Shown piece by piece: positions 8,701 through 15,677 of a stretch of 40,008 bases of DNA. How positions within the stretch are numbered: the first letter of the stretch is position 1; every line of letters begins with the position of its first letter. The stretch is from an uncultured Ruminococcus sp. (GTDB taxonomy: Bacteria; Bacillota; Clostridia; Oscillospirales; Acutalibacteraceae). The translations under genes were made by a program, and so were the position numbers. Location of the stretch: contig CACXMR010000024.1 of assembly GCA_902768825.1 (NCBI GenBank), positions 1-40,008 of the forward strand. Direction: 5' to 3'. The notes below the pieces were generated by a model. It did not search any database. It was not told where the DNA came from and was given only the letters and a program-made list of their open reading frames with translations.

Positions 8701-8858
8701 AGGAGCCTTCACAGTCAACTTCAAAGCCTGATCCTTCAAATCCCGGCTATGTAGAGACAGCTGACAGCACATCTGCTGTGGCACTTGCTGTTGTAGTTAT
8801 CACTTCTGCTGCAGCTGCGGCATTTGTAGTTCTCTCAAAGAAAAAGAAGGAAAACTGA
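5718..8858 (+). CDS. Secreted, surface-attached alpha-amylase (AmyE-type GH13) with starch-binding modules
   Basis: 1046 residues. Residues 1-43 are a signal peptide (AxA end near 40-43). The GH13 catalytic domain (about 45-460) is closest to the B. subtilis AmyE subfamily (GH13_28): DVVANH at 138-143, GIRWDAAKH at 211-219 with nucleophile Asp215, YGEVLDS with acid/base Glu243, and ESHDT with Asp310. A C-terminal beta domain follows, then a CBM26-like starch-binding module (about 560-663), an EEP linker, and two copies of an X25/SusE-like module starting VIGSFNDWS (694) and VVGSFNNWS (827), each with YEFKVRAD and EYDRTQNSQ. Next come eleven EEPS units (955-998) and a C-terminal hydrophobic segment with a KKKKEN tail. 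That end has the shape of a sortase signal but lacks LPXTG or NPXTG, so membrane anchoring is inferred. Start is GTG 5718; ATG 5713 is closed by a stop after two codons. It should cut starch outside the cell. Confidence 0.93.
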   Translation: MKKQANPVKRGTGKRMLSIALTAALAVTAFAGMGAISAPASAASPDYGLVENIQDGVILHCYDWKYKDITASLEDIAKAGFSAVQTSPVQPSVSTGPWYWLYQPLSFSVAENGDLGTADELKELCEAADRYGIKVIVDVVANHLADNHENIQEDLKDDKFWHDLGPITSYADRHMITDGDLGMKDLATEDEYVQKVVADYVNELKEIGVDGIRWDAAKHISLPSEGSKFWQEVTASGLYNYGEVLDSPVNGDGSNDLMKEYTDYISVTDNGYSDNVTRSFKTGKAPKNDGTWAKKGISTDKLVYWGESHDTYSNGENQGSNGYSQNVVDRGYAVVAAREGASALYLSRPYATAKDSIRIGVKGSMHFTSPEVSAVNHFHNAMVGLEDAYAVCDNNAVVTRKDGGAVIVCGSDSGEVTVDNVNSFVPEGVYSDEVTGNEFVVTAGTITGTVGESGIAVIYNSDFVSKVYADKDSDTEFNGTMNVTLKSVKSYDAKYSVTVEGDNRMYASGSFEDGDVVTIGEDIPGDSKVILSLSATPNADPEGEVSMVYTYYKLPERTVPTLNAGGVVLDNTKSAWTTVNVYVYDESGATTITNSTWPGVKMTDCGDDYFSYELPDQFAECDHIMVIFNNGAGDQIPGAMQDGLTMKYTDKKLYNGTKWVDLEGTPEEPEEPEEPEEPEEPEDKDPNDKYNLSVIGSFNDWSADVEMKYMKEDYIGTPGIYCATIDGLAPGTYEFKVRADKSWDRSWGEYEEEYDRTQNSQTNCTATVGNEGDRLVVMIDTLHVCQPALDNPDSAIHDPDFDSEEIFEYWPIISYAFTPVEGHTFGVVGSFNNWSNDVELTDPYGIGYFIGTVEGLTPGETYEFKVRADGAWDLSWGRYEKEYDRTQNSQINCSVTVDSDAKSAKLMVGLCTFYVDPDVLLNPDSALWESEITSTLEMMDYWMVATNLVMDMESEEPSEEPSEEPSEEPSEEPSEEPSEEPSEEPSEEPSEKPSEEPSQSTSKPDPSNPGYVETADSTSAVALAVVVITSAAAAAFVVLSKKKKEN
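8580..8711 (+). repeat. Eleven 12-base units encoding EEPS
   Basis: In-frame tandem units with consensus GAGGAGCCTTCC; the tenth encodes EKPS. They form the acidic, proline-rich linker between the last carbohydrate-binding module and the membrane segment. Third-position differences between units suggest it is older or less active than the repeat at 1-165. Confidence 0.9.
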
Positions 8859-8886
8859 TAGGTTTATGATCCTGTCATAAAAAAAG

Positions 8887-8919
8887 CGGCACAGAGCTTC
8901 GGTTCTGTGCCGTAATTTT
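8887..8919 (+). terminator. Rho-independent terminator of the amylase gene
   Basis: CGGCACAGA (8887-8895) pairs with TCTGTGCCG (8904-8912), extended by a wobble and a C-TTCG-G tetraloop. TAATTTTT follows. Confidence 0.85.
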
Positions 8920-9013
8920 TATACAAATGGTAATACTTTTTCTGATTTTGCATTGTCATGGCAAAATAATACATATTGTATATTAATTGCAGAATATTTT
9001 TTGCATAAAGCCC

Positions 9014-9066
9014 TTGACAATACTTTAACACGGTGATATAATATCAGAGTCGTAAAGAGAGACGAC
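9014..9066 (+). promoter_or_regulatory. Promoter and leader hairpin of the first 5S rRNA gene
   Basis: Perfect consensus TTGACA (9014-9019), 17-base spacer, TGATATAAT with TATAAT at 9037-9042. Transcription should begin near 9049, just where a small stem-loop starts: GTCGT (9049-9053) pairs with ACGAC (9062-9066), with an 8-base loop. It ends 10 bases before the mature 5S. Confidence 0.85.
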
Positions 9067-9076
9067 ATAATAATGA

Positions 9077-9193
<117 letters not shown>

Positions 9194-9202
9194 ACATAAA
9201 AG

Positions 9203-9231
9203 CAGCCACCCAATAGGGTGGTTGTTTTTTT
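9203..9231 (+). terminator. Terminator of 5S copy 1
   Basis: CAGCCACCC (9203-9211), AATA loop, GGGTGGTTG (9216-9224), then seven T. It begins ten bases after the 5S end. In the other direction the alkD gene ends at 9252; there the T tract is missing. Confidence 0.9.
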
Positions 9232-9251
9232 GCGTTTTTTAGCAAAGCGCA

Positions 9252-9935
9252 TTATTTCCTGACAAGTGATCTCAGATATTCCTTTTGCTCAGGGGTTATC
9301 CTGCGGCTCTCTATGGCTTTTCTGATCGTCCTGTTGTGGGTGACTATGTCCAGCTTGTTATCCCTGATATAAACGATCGTGCTGTCATACTGCTTGGCAA
9401 GTGCCGTAGCAAAGTACCATGCCGCCATCATGCTGACATAGTATTCCTCGCAGGGTACAGCGCTTACCATGCTAAGGTAATCCTCACTGAAATCCTCGTC
9501 AAGATAATGCTCCATCAGCATTCCTATTGCAAAACGAACAGTATAGGTTTCTTGTGAGCTAATCCAGTTCCTGATATGTTCAAGCAGAGCCGCCTTGTGC
9601 TTGCGTAAGCACTTCGGAGACATCTGGTCGCAGGTCGCCCAGTTATCTACAAAAGGAAGAAACCTGTCGATCTCCTCTGTGCACCTGTCAAAATCCTTCA
9701 TCTCTGAGATGATGAAGGCGTGGAGCTGGTTTTCGTCAAAATAACTGTGTGGGAGGTCACTCAAAAAATCTCCTATATCGTTTCTTTTTGCAAGCACCTT
9801 TGCAAGGCTTCTCAGCTGAGGGGTCCTGACCCCAATGAAACGATCCTTGTCCACATTAGGGATAAGCTTGCTCTGGAAATCCCTGTAGGGAATATCCTGC
9901 AGTTCAAAGAGAGATCTTATTATATCTTCATTCAT
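9252..9935 (-). CDS. AlkD-type DNA alkylation repair protein
   Basis: 227 residues, the family length for PF08713 HEAT-like DNA glycosylases that remove N3- and N7-alkylated purines without base flipping. The residues that line the AlkD active site are all present: Trp99 and Asp103 in DNWATCD, Arg134 in YTVRFAIGM and Trp173 in AAWYFA. The start ATG at 9935 has AAGGAGCG upstream, and TTGACA-N18-TAAAAT lies 47 bases further up. It is transcribed against two 5S rRNA genes that flank it, which puts it between two long direct repeats. Confidence 0.92.
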   Translation of the reverse strand: MNEDIIRSLFELQDIPYRDFQSKLIPNVDKDRFIGVRTPQLRSLAKVLAKRNDIGDFLSDLPHSYFDENQLHAFIISEMKDFDRCTEEIDRFLPFVDNWATCDQMSPKCLRKHKAALLEHIRNWISSQETYTVRFAIGMLMEHYLDEDFSEDYLSMVSAVPCEEYYVSMMAAWYFATALAKQYDSTIVYIRDNKLDIVTHNRTIRKAIESRRITPEQKEYLRSLVRK

Positions 9936-9981
9936 GGCAAACGCTCCTTTCTCTTAGCTGTTGATCGGTTATGCTGAAAAG

Positions 9982-10011
9982 ATTTTATCAGAAAAACTCT
10001 GACTGTGTCAA
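9982..10011 (-). promoter_or_regulatory. Promoter of the alkD-like gene
   Basis: Minus strand TTGACA (10011-10006), 18-base spacer, TAAAAT (9987-9982) preceded by TG. Confidence 0.7.
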
Positions 10012-10091
10012 TCTGATGCAACAAAAGTTATACAAACTGTTGTAAAATGCAACTAAAATACCATTTGTATATAAATATGTAAAATATTCTC

Positions 10092-10149
10092 TTGACAAAT
10101 CCTGATCTGCATGATATAATAACAAAGTCGATTGGGACAGAACAATCGA
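10092..10149 (+). promoter_or_regulatory. Promoter and leader hairpin of the second 5S rRNA gene
   Basis: Perfect consensus TTGACA (10092-10097), 17-base spacer, TATAAT (10115-10120) preceded by TGA. The transcript should begin near 10127 with TCGATTG (10128-10134) pairing perfectly with CAATCGA (10143-10149) around an 8-base loop; the 5S starts five bases later. The layout equals that of copy 1 although the stem sequence differs. Confidence 0.85.
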
Positions 10150-10154
10150 ATACA

Positions 10155-10270
<116 letters not shown>

Positions 10271-10494
10271 ACTGCGTCCGCATATTGAAACAAGTACCAT
10301 TGGGGTGCTCTTTGCTTCCTTTCGTCAGCAGGATAGTTTGTGCAGGGACGCAGGCCCTGCACCCTGCAAGCTTTTGTGTTGTAGTTTTTGGGAAACAATT
10401 ATCAGCCGCGAGGGTGCATTTTCGGCTCGTACACAAAGCGGAACGCAGTGCAGCGCACCCCGCAAACATGGGAGCGGCAGCTTGCCGCCATAGG
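10271..10494. other. Gene-less stretch with GC-rich hairpins after 5S copy 2
   Basis: I see no supported gene. It has GCAGGG (10342-10347) able to pair with CCCTGC (10355-10360), followed by a second CCCTGCA, and GC-rich words near 10448-10460 and 10473-10490. Its composition differs from the AT-rich spacer before the 5S. It resembles the kind of short interspersed intergenic element found in related Clostridia, but this cannot be proved from one copy. Confidence 0.4.
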
Positions 10495-10833
10495 CTAAAA
10501 GTTTGAGCCGGCAAGTCCCCAGTGATCGACTTCCTCATACTTTACATAGATTCGTCCGGCAGGAACACCGAGTACCCTTGAAATTATCTCGGTGAGCTTT
10601 CCGGTGAGGGCATTGTAAGCCGATGATGATGCAGAACCGTATAGCTTTACCTCTGCGATAGCAGCAGGACTGTCACTGCCCTTGAACCAGAGACTGCAGC
10701 CCCCCTCAAAGCTTAACATGAGCCATGCTTCGCTCTTTCCGATAAGACTAATTGCCTTGCCGAACTCTGTTTTGAGAGAAGTCTCCTGTTCCTTGGAAAT
10801 GCTTACGTTTGTTTTTGTGTTGATGAATGGCAT
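10495..10833 (-). CDS. MIF-family (macrophage migration inhibitory factor-like) tautomerase
   Basis: 112 residues, the usual length of MIF / D-dopachrome tautomerase proteins (PF01187). Pro2 after the initiator Met is the catalytic base in this family once Met is removed, and it is present (MPFINTKTN). The C-terminal RIYVKYEEVDHWGLAGSNF corresponds to the MIF segment ending in a W-x-x-S-x-F-like motif. The natural substrate in bacteria is not settled. It follows the ABC permease gene by 30 bases on the same strand and is probably co-transcribed with the exporter. Confidence 0.88.
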   Translation of the reverse strand: MPFINTKTNVSISKEQETSLKTEFGKAISLIGKSEAWLMLSFEGGCSLWFKGSDSPAAIAEVKLYGSASSSAYNALTGKLTEIISRVLGVPAGRIYVKYEEVDHWGLAGSNF

Positions 10834-10863
10834 AGTATTACACCTCGTATCGTTATTTTGAAT

Positions 10864-12525
10864 TTATACAGAAAGCTGGTCAATGTTTTTTACAGCCTTT
10901 GTACAGCAGAGCAGATAACTCAGGGCGGTCAGCACCATGAGCAGGACGATGAGAATAATTATCAGCAGCAATGAACCAATAGGTGTAAACCTGAAGGCAA
11001 GATAGGCTCCGGCACAGATCACACCCTCCATGAGTATTGCCGCTGCCATATTGAAAAAGACATAGTAGTTGCCTCTCAGGGCGTTTAGCTCGCTGTCCCA
11101 CACAAGCTTCGGACTGAGAGAGTCCATGAATATGCCAAAATATGACGCAAATATCACCGACAGCAGACTGATGACACAGCAGACCAGTATCAGCTTGATG
11201 CCGAGATTCAGATATATACCTGCGGCGATGACAAAAACAAGCATACCGGCGCCGCTTATGATTATGCTGACAAGAGCCTTTATGTTTATCTGCGCCATGT
11301 AGGACAAGGGGATGTATTTCATAAACGCAAAGTGCTTGCCCTCACGTGTGAGAGCGGAGGATGCAATGCAGTTGCAAGCCGTGACAAGCACTGACATGGC
11401 GGAGACTCCTAAGATGAAGATAAGCACCGTTTCCTCGTTGCCGTTGTGGATGTTGTCAATGAAGGATTCGAGGAAATTGGTCTTGCCCTGCAGGACATAG
11501 ATAAGATAGAGGAAAAGCGGCCAGATAAGATTTATCAGTACGCAGTTCATAAAGTAGGCAGGGGTGCGGAAGAGTATACGAAACTCCTTTTTGAGATAGG
11601 TGACGCTTGTCCTGTGGGACTTCAGGGATGCAAGAGAGCTGCTCAGGGTCTTGCGCCTGGAGGAGGAGCTGCGGCTCACATCGGCTGCTGTCCTGAGATA
11701 GATAAGCTCAGCTATGAGCAGAAACAGCCCTACGGCAATGACGTTTACCCCGATATACAGCAGCAGGTTGAGTGCGGTATTGCCTACGGTTGCCTGCATG
11801 ATAAGATGCACATGTGGGAATATGAAATTAAGTGTGTTGAGCAGGGCATTTCCCGGATCGGAGAGAGCTGCCACAAGATGGTCGGGATCAAGTCCACCGT
11901 TTGTGGATACAACGATTATCATGAGCAGGATGAACGCAAAGGTAAGGAGTCCCGTAATCTTGTTGACAGTATCCTTGTTTTTGATGAAACCTGTCACCAG
12001 CATCACCAGCATACAGATGACCGCACAATATGCAAGGGGTACTATAGGCAGGGTCAGCATGGCAAACAGGGCTATTATCCATGAATAAAAGGGCAGACCT
12101 GCAGCAATGATATATCCGGCAAATACTGCTATTATGAGGATAAATTCCATGATGCTTTCGCTGATGAGGGCTGCCGTAAACTTTGATGCGATTATCTGGA
12201 AGGGTTTCAGCGGCAAGGGGAGGAGGTTTTCTATATCTCCCGAAAAATAGAACACGCTGAAAATTACGTTCAGACCAAATATGAAGGAAAAAACAGACAC
12301 GATCTGCAGAAACAGCTCTGCTGCATTGGGGCCTGCTCCCTCGGACATGAGCTTTGAGGTGAGGGAATATATAATGACTCCCACGAAAAATGCCATCGGC
12401 AGCATTATCCCGAACACGGCAAAGATCGCCATTATATAGTAAAAGACCTTTTTGCGCTTTTTTTCCTCGTTGGTGGGCTCAACTGAGGAGATAAGTGCTT
12501 TTACAAGCTTAAAAAATATACTCAT
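10864..12525 (-). CDS. ABC-2-type exporter permease
   Basis: 553 residues with about ten to twelve hydrophobic segments spread over the whole length (for example near 30-55, 75-100, 125-160, 165-185, 195-215, 255-280, and a C-terminal group after 365). A charged, Ser-rich cytoplasmic stretch around 290-310 divides it into two halves. It looks like the large permease subunits paired with CcmA-type ATPases; substrate is unknown. Its ATG at 12525 overlaps the stop of the ATPase gene in ATGA form, which couples their translation. Confidence 0.82.
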   Translation of the reverse strand: MSIFFKLVKALISSVEPTNEEKKRKKVFYYIMAIFAVFGIMLPMAFFVGVIIYSLTSKLMSEGAGPNAAELFLQIVSVFSFIFGLNVIFSVFYFSGDIENLLPLPLKPFQIIASKFTAALISESIMEFILIIAVFAGYIIAAGLPFYSWIIALFAMLTLPIVPLAYCAVICMLVMLVTGFIKNKDTVNKITGLLTFAFILLMIIVVSTNGGLDPDHLVAALSDPGNALLNTLNFIFPHVHLIMQATVGNTALNLLLYIGVNVIAVGLFLLIAELIYLRTAADVSRSSSSRRKTLSSSLASLKSHRTSVTYLKKEFRILFRTPAYFMNCVLINLIWPLFLYLIYVLQGKTNFLESFIDNIHNGNEETVLIFILGVSAMSVLVTACNCIASSALTREGKHFAFMKYIPLSYMAQINIKALVSIIISGAGMLVFVIAAGIYLNLGIKLILVCCVISLLSVIFASYFGIFMDSLSPKLVWDSELNALRGNYYVFFNMAAAILMEGVICAGAYLAFRFTPIGSLLLIIILIVLLMVLTALSYLLCCTKAVKNIDQLSV

Positions 12526-13241
12526 TTTTCCGTCAGCTCCAAAAAAATCTCTTCAAGGGAGCTGTTTTTGCTCTTGGACTCCAGCTCCTCTAATTTACCG
12601 TCATACAGGATGTTGCCCTTTTTGATAATTATTACCTTGTCGCAGAGCTTCTCCGCCACCTCAAGCACATGAGTGGAGAAGAATACGGTGTTGCCTGCCT
12701 TGGCGTGGTCCCTCATCATCTGCTTCAGCTCAAAGGCGGATTTAGGGTCAAGGCCTACCATCGGCTCATCCAGAATCCACACCGGCGGGTTGTGCATGAG
12801 TGCCGCCACTACCATTATCTTTTGCCTCATGCCGTGGGAATAGCTCATCATGGGAGAACTGAGGGCTTCGGTCAGCTCAAATCTCTCTGCAAACTCGCTG
12901 ATCCTTTTACGGCGTTCTTCGGAGGGCACATGATAAATGTCACCTATCAGATCAAGGAACTCTGTCCCCTTGAGCCGCAAAAACATATCCGGGCTGTCTG
13001 CGATATAACCGATGGATTCCTTTGCCTTGATGGGGTCCTTGCGGACATTGAAGCCGTTTACGGTGATCTTGCCTACATCCGCTCTGATGATGCCTGTGAT
13101 GAGCTTCATGGTGGTGGTCTTTCCGGAACCGTTTGGACCTATAAAGCCAACTATCTCCCCTCCCTTGACCTCAAAGCTGATGTCATCCAGGGCACGGACA
13201 GTCTTGTTATAGGTTTTGGTTACGTTTTCTAACTTTATCAA
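12522..13241 (-). CDS. ABC transporter ATP-binding protein
   Basis: About 239 residues. Walker A GPNGSGKTT at 35-43, an ABC signature of the form YSHGMRQKI, Walker B VWILDEPMVGLDP, and an STHVLEVAEKLCD H-loop. The best start is TTG 13241 (giving MIKLENVTKTY), because AAGGTG lies six bases before it; GTG 13250 in the same frame overlaps that ribosome-binding site. It energises the permease encoded directly behind it. A TTGTAA-N17-TAATAT promoter is at 13331-13303. Confidence 0.93.
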   Translation of the reverse strand: MIKLENVTKTYNKTVRALDDISFEVKGGEIVGFIGPNGSGKTTTMKLITGIIRADVGKITVNGFNVRKDPIKAKESIGYIADSPDMFLRLKGTEFLDLIGDIYHVPSEERRKRISEFAERFELTEALSSPMMSYSHGMRQKIMVVAALMHNPPVWILDEPMVGLDPKSAFELKQMMRDHAKAGNTVFFSTHVLEVAEKLCDKVIIIKKGNILYDGKLEELESKSKNSSLEEIFLELTEK

Positions 13242-13302
13242 GGAAAACACCTTCTTTCTGAAAAATAAATAAAGCCGCCATAATAATATTATCTTTAGTA
13301 TG

Positions 13303-13331
13303 ATATTAACATATTGTTTGCTGATTTACAA
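13303..13331 (-). promoter_or_regulatory. Promoter of the ABC exporter / MIF operon
   Basis: Minus strand TTGTAA (13331-13326), 17 bases, TAATAT (13308-13303). Confidence 0.5.
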
Positions 13332-13411
13332 GATAATTTATAAATAATGTCAGAGCTTTTCTTGAGACGTAGGGAGGAAGCTATTATATTCAGAAAAAAT
13401 CATGCTATGGG

Positions 13412-13439
13412 TTTACAAAAGAAAAAAATGCTGTATAAT
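13412..13439 (+). promoter_or_regulatory. Promoter of the L,D-transpeptidase-like gene
   Basis: TTTACA (13412-13417), 16 bases, TATAAT (13434-13439). A second TATAAT at 13498-13503 lacks a good -35. The leader to the ATG is about 125 bases and holds no gene. Confidence 0.6.
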
Positions 13440-13569
13440 AGTCTATAAACGGGTAAAAGGATAACTGTAAAAGCTGCATTATCAGCATATAGTGTAGTAT
13501 AATTATCTGACGAAATAGTAGGAGACGAAAAAAGAATTTTGCATAATGATCGGGAATGGAGAAAAATAA

Positions 13570-14625
13570 ATGAAAAAACGCGGTTTTATTATAACGGAAG
13601 TAATCTTTTCACTGGTGCTGGCAGCTTCTGTTGCGGCGGTGACAGTGCTGGCAGTGGACCTCAAAACGGATCAGTTCCATCTTGACAGATTCAACCCCTT
13701 TAAGCAGGAAAGCTCGGAGACCGTATCCGGAAGTGAATACAGAGTCCAGGATGAGGAGTCCCAAGGGGCAAAGGAATCCTCCAAAGAGGAGAAGCCTGCA
13801 GAAAGCTCTGTCGCTGAGGTATCAAAGGAGACGCCGGTCGAGAATTCAAAGGAAAGCTCAAAGGAAGCTTCAAAGGATGAATCAAAGTCTGAGAGCAGCG
13901 AAAACACCGAAAGCTCTGATGAAAGCAGCAGCGAGTCATCCACGGAGTCTGATGCGATCAAGCTGAGAGCTCAGCCCGAGGAGCTTAGCGAGCAGCCTGA
14001 GGAGCTTGTAAAGGCTATGGGGGCATACGGCTTTGATGTTGACAGCCAGCTCAACGGCAACAAACTGATAATGGTTGATACAGTCAGCTCAGGATCCCTT
14101 ACAAGGGCAATAGTATACTGCTTTGAAAAGTCGGACAGCGGAATATGGTGGAACATCATAGGGGATGGTCAGCCTATTTCCGGTGAAGCCTATATCGGAG
14201 AGAACGGTTCGGGCTTTGAGCCTGAGAGGGACTCAAGGGTTACTCCGGGAGGAATATACTATGCAGGCCCCGGTTTCTATATAGGTGACAAGCCGGACAC
14301 TACATACGAGCTTTTCAAAATAACCGAGGACACCTACTGGGTGACCGATCCCGAATCAAGCTATTACAATCAGAGGGTCGAGGGCACCGATAACAAAGAC
14401 TGGACCAAGGCTGATCACATGATAACCTCGGATAAGTCATATAAATTAGGACTTACCACAAGCTATAATTCCTTTGAGCCTGACAGCAGCCTTGCCTGCG
14501 AAATATTCATCTGCTGCGGCAATACCCCCACAGAGGGCAGCATAGCCATGCCTGAGGATGCAGTAAAAGCCATTCTGAAATGGCTTGACGAGGGCAGCAC
14601 AGTCAACATTTTTGTAAATATCTGA
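13570..14625 (+). CDS. Secreted L,D-transpeptidase-like (YkuD-fold) protein with substituted active site
   Basis: 351 residues: a signal-anchor (about 5-30), a Ser/Glu/Lys-rich linker (about 45-130) and a C-terminal domain (about 145-351) that follows the clostridial YkuD/ErfK family: AYIGENG, TPGGIYYAG, YWVTDPESSYYNQ, KDWTKADHM and a final GNTPTEGSIAMPE segment. L,D-transpeptidases crosslink peptidoglycan through a Cys in a HC-x(n)-TxGC motif. Here the usual His is Cys315 (FICCG) and the nucleophilic Cys is Ser324 (AGC codon in EGSIAMPE). All surrounding residues are kept and the frame is intact, so it is not a decaying pseudogene. It may be a non-catalytic peptidoglycan-binding relative or use Ser. 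The ATG has GGAG eight bases upstream. Confidence 0.75.
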   Translation: MKKRGFIITEVIFSLVLAASVAAVTVLAVDLKTDQFHLDRFNPFKQESSETVSGSEYRVQDEESQGAKESSKEEKPAESSVAEVSKETPVENSKESSKEASKDESKSESSENTESSDESSSESSTESDAIKLRAQPEELSEQPEELVKAMGAYGFDVDSQLNGNKLIMVDTVSSGSLTRAIVYCFEKSDSGIWWNIIGDGQPISGEAYIGENGSGFEPERDSRVTPGGIYYAGPGFYIGDKPDTTYELFKITEDTYWVTDPESSYYNQRVEGTDNKDWTKADHMITSDKSYKLGLTTSYNSFEPDSSLACEIFICCGNTPTEGSIAMPEDAVKAILKWLDEGSTVNIFVNI

Positions 14626-14632
14626 TTATATG

Positions 14633-14671
14633 GCCGTGTCTTTAGTTGTTAAGGGCACGGCTGAGTTTTTT
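14633..14671 (+). terminator. Hairpin with T tract between the transpeptidase-like and membrane protein genes
   Basis: GCCGTGTC (14633-14640) pairs with GGCACGGC (14654-14661) with one wobble and a 13-base loop, then TGAG and six T (14666-14671). Position fits a terminator, perhaps leaky, since the next gene starts only eleven bases later. Confidence 0.6.
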
Positions 14672-14681
14672 GGAGGTAAGC

Positions 14682-15074
14682 ATGGATACTTTTCTCAGGA
14701 TAATAATGTACATAATGACAGGACTGGGGCTGCTGATGACGGTATCATTCTTTATCAGTGAGATAATTCTTGACAAGAAGCCTTTTAAGTGGTATTACTA
14801 CATTCCCTCATCCCTTCTGAACATCATATTCGGAATATTTAGTCCCCATTTGTTTGTGCTGTGGCTTTTTATGCTGTCTGCAGGTAACACACCTATGGTA
14901 ATACTGATCCCGTTGGGGTTTCTTCTGGTCACAGCGGGCAGCAACGCAGCGTTTTTTCTTTCGTTTTTCAGAAAAGAGAATTTCAGCGGGGCATTCTACT
15001 GGAGCCTGTCCCTTACGTCTCTGTTTGTGATCTCCTATTGGCTATGCAGGCTGATGCTGCTGTTTCAGATATGA
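14682..15074 (+). CDS. Small integral membrane protein, unknown function
   Basis: 130 residues from ATG 14682, which has TTGGAGG six bases upstream; a longer frame from TTG 14646 is unlikely because it crosses the terminator stem. Four hydrophobic segments make up almost the whole protein (about 5-30, 38-57, 60-100 as one or two spans, 105-130). I recognise no family. It is on the same strand and directly behind the transpeptidase-like gene, so it may receive read-through from it. A strong bidirectional terminator follows. Confidence 0.65.
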   Translation: MDTFLRIIMYIMTGLGLLMTVSFFISEIILDKKPFKWYYYIPSSLLNIIFGIFSPHLFVLWLFMLSAGNTPMVILIPLGFLLVTAGSNAAFFLSFFRKENFSGAFYWSLSLTSLFVISYWLCRLMLLFQI

Positions 15075-15162
15075 AAACCCATGGTCCGGCGTGACTGGGG
15101 GAGAAATTAGTGTTCCCGTTCAGAGTGAACCTGATTTTATCACAGCGTGACCCAAAAAGAAA

Positions 15163-15190
15163 AGGACTGCCGGGGCAGTCCTATTTTTTT
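15163..15190. terminator. Bidirectional terminator between convergent genes
   Basis: AGGACTGC (15163-15170), CGGG loop, GCAGTCCT (15175-15182), followed by seven T on the plus strand and preceded by an A-rich run that serves the minus strand. Confidence 0.88.
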
Positions 15191-15202
15191 ATGCTGTTTA
15201 CT

Positions 15203-15670
15203 CTATCTGAACTTCTCCAGACGATAGATATGTTCGTTGTCGATCTCTGCAATTCCGTTTTTATAGTCGTACCCCATTTTCCTGTAAAAATTTACAGCGG
15301 TGATGGACGCCGGGATCTCAACCCGCTTTGCTCTTAAAAAGTACTCATCCTGCTCCAGGGTTTCTATGATTTTTCGTCCTATTCCTTTACCCTGATATTC
15401 CGGGAGCACAAAAATCGTGAACAGGCTGCTTTCATCCTCCTTGCCCCAGTAAGGGCCGATTGCACCACAGCCAACGATCTTATTATTGTCACACACAACA
15501 TAGAAATTTGTCCAGCTGGAACGCTCGATCAGCTTTTCGGCAGTCAAAGTGCTTATGGTGTTCTCAATTTGTTCAGGTGAATAATCCTTGATATTAGTCG
15601 TTCTCATGGTTGTGGCGATAACACCTGCAAGTTCCTCTGCGTCTTGGTTCTGAAATTTCCTGATATTCAT
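15203..15670 (-). CDS. GNAT-family N-acetyltransferase
   Basis: 155 residues with the acetyl-CoA pyrophosphate loop QGKGIGRK at 93-100 preceded by the beta-4 strand SLFTIFVLPEY, and a C-terminal AVNFYRKMGYD, typical of GNAT proteins (PF00583). The acceptor is unknown. It follows the Nudix gene by seven bases, with AGAGAGGTGATG as ribosome-binding region, so both are probably translated from one mRNA. Confidence 0.92.
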   Translation of the reverse strand: MNIRKFQNQDAEELAGVIATTMRTTNIKDYSPEQIENTISTLTAEKLIERSSWTNFYVVCDNNKIVGCGAIGPYWGKEDESSLFTIFVLPEYQGKGIGRKIIETLEQDEYFLRAKRVEIPASITAVNFYRKMGYDYKNGIAEIDNEHIYRLEKFR

Positions 15671-15677
15671 TTTCTCA

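Noticed and set aside
8560-8784. Short frames on both strands rich in Leu/Arg/Ser
   Set aside because: They are other-frame readings of the EEPS linker.
11446-12088. Plus-strand frames of 124-212 residues opposite the permease
   Set aside because: Opposite a clear membrane protein with operon-like coupling; no start signal or family pattern.
13546-13572. Seven-codon frame ending TAAATG before the transpeptidase-like gene
   Set aside because: No ribosome-binding site at a workable distance from its ATG.
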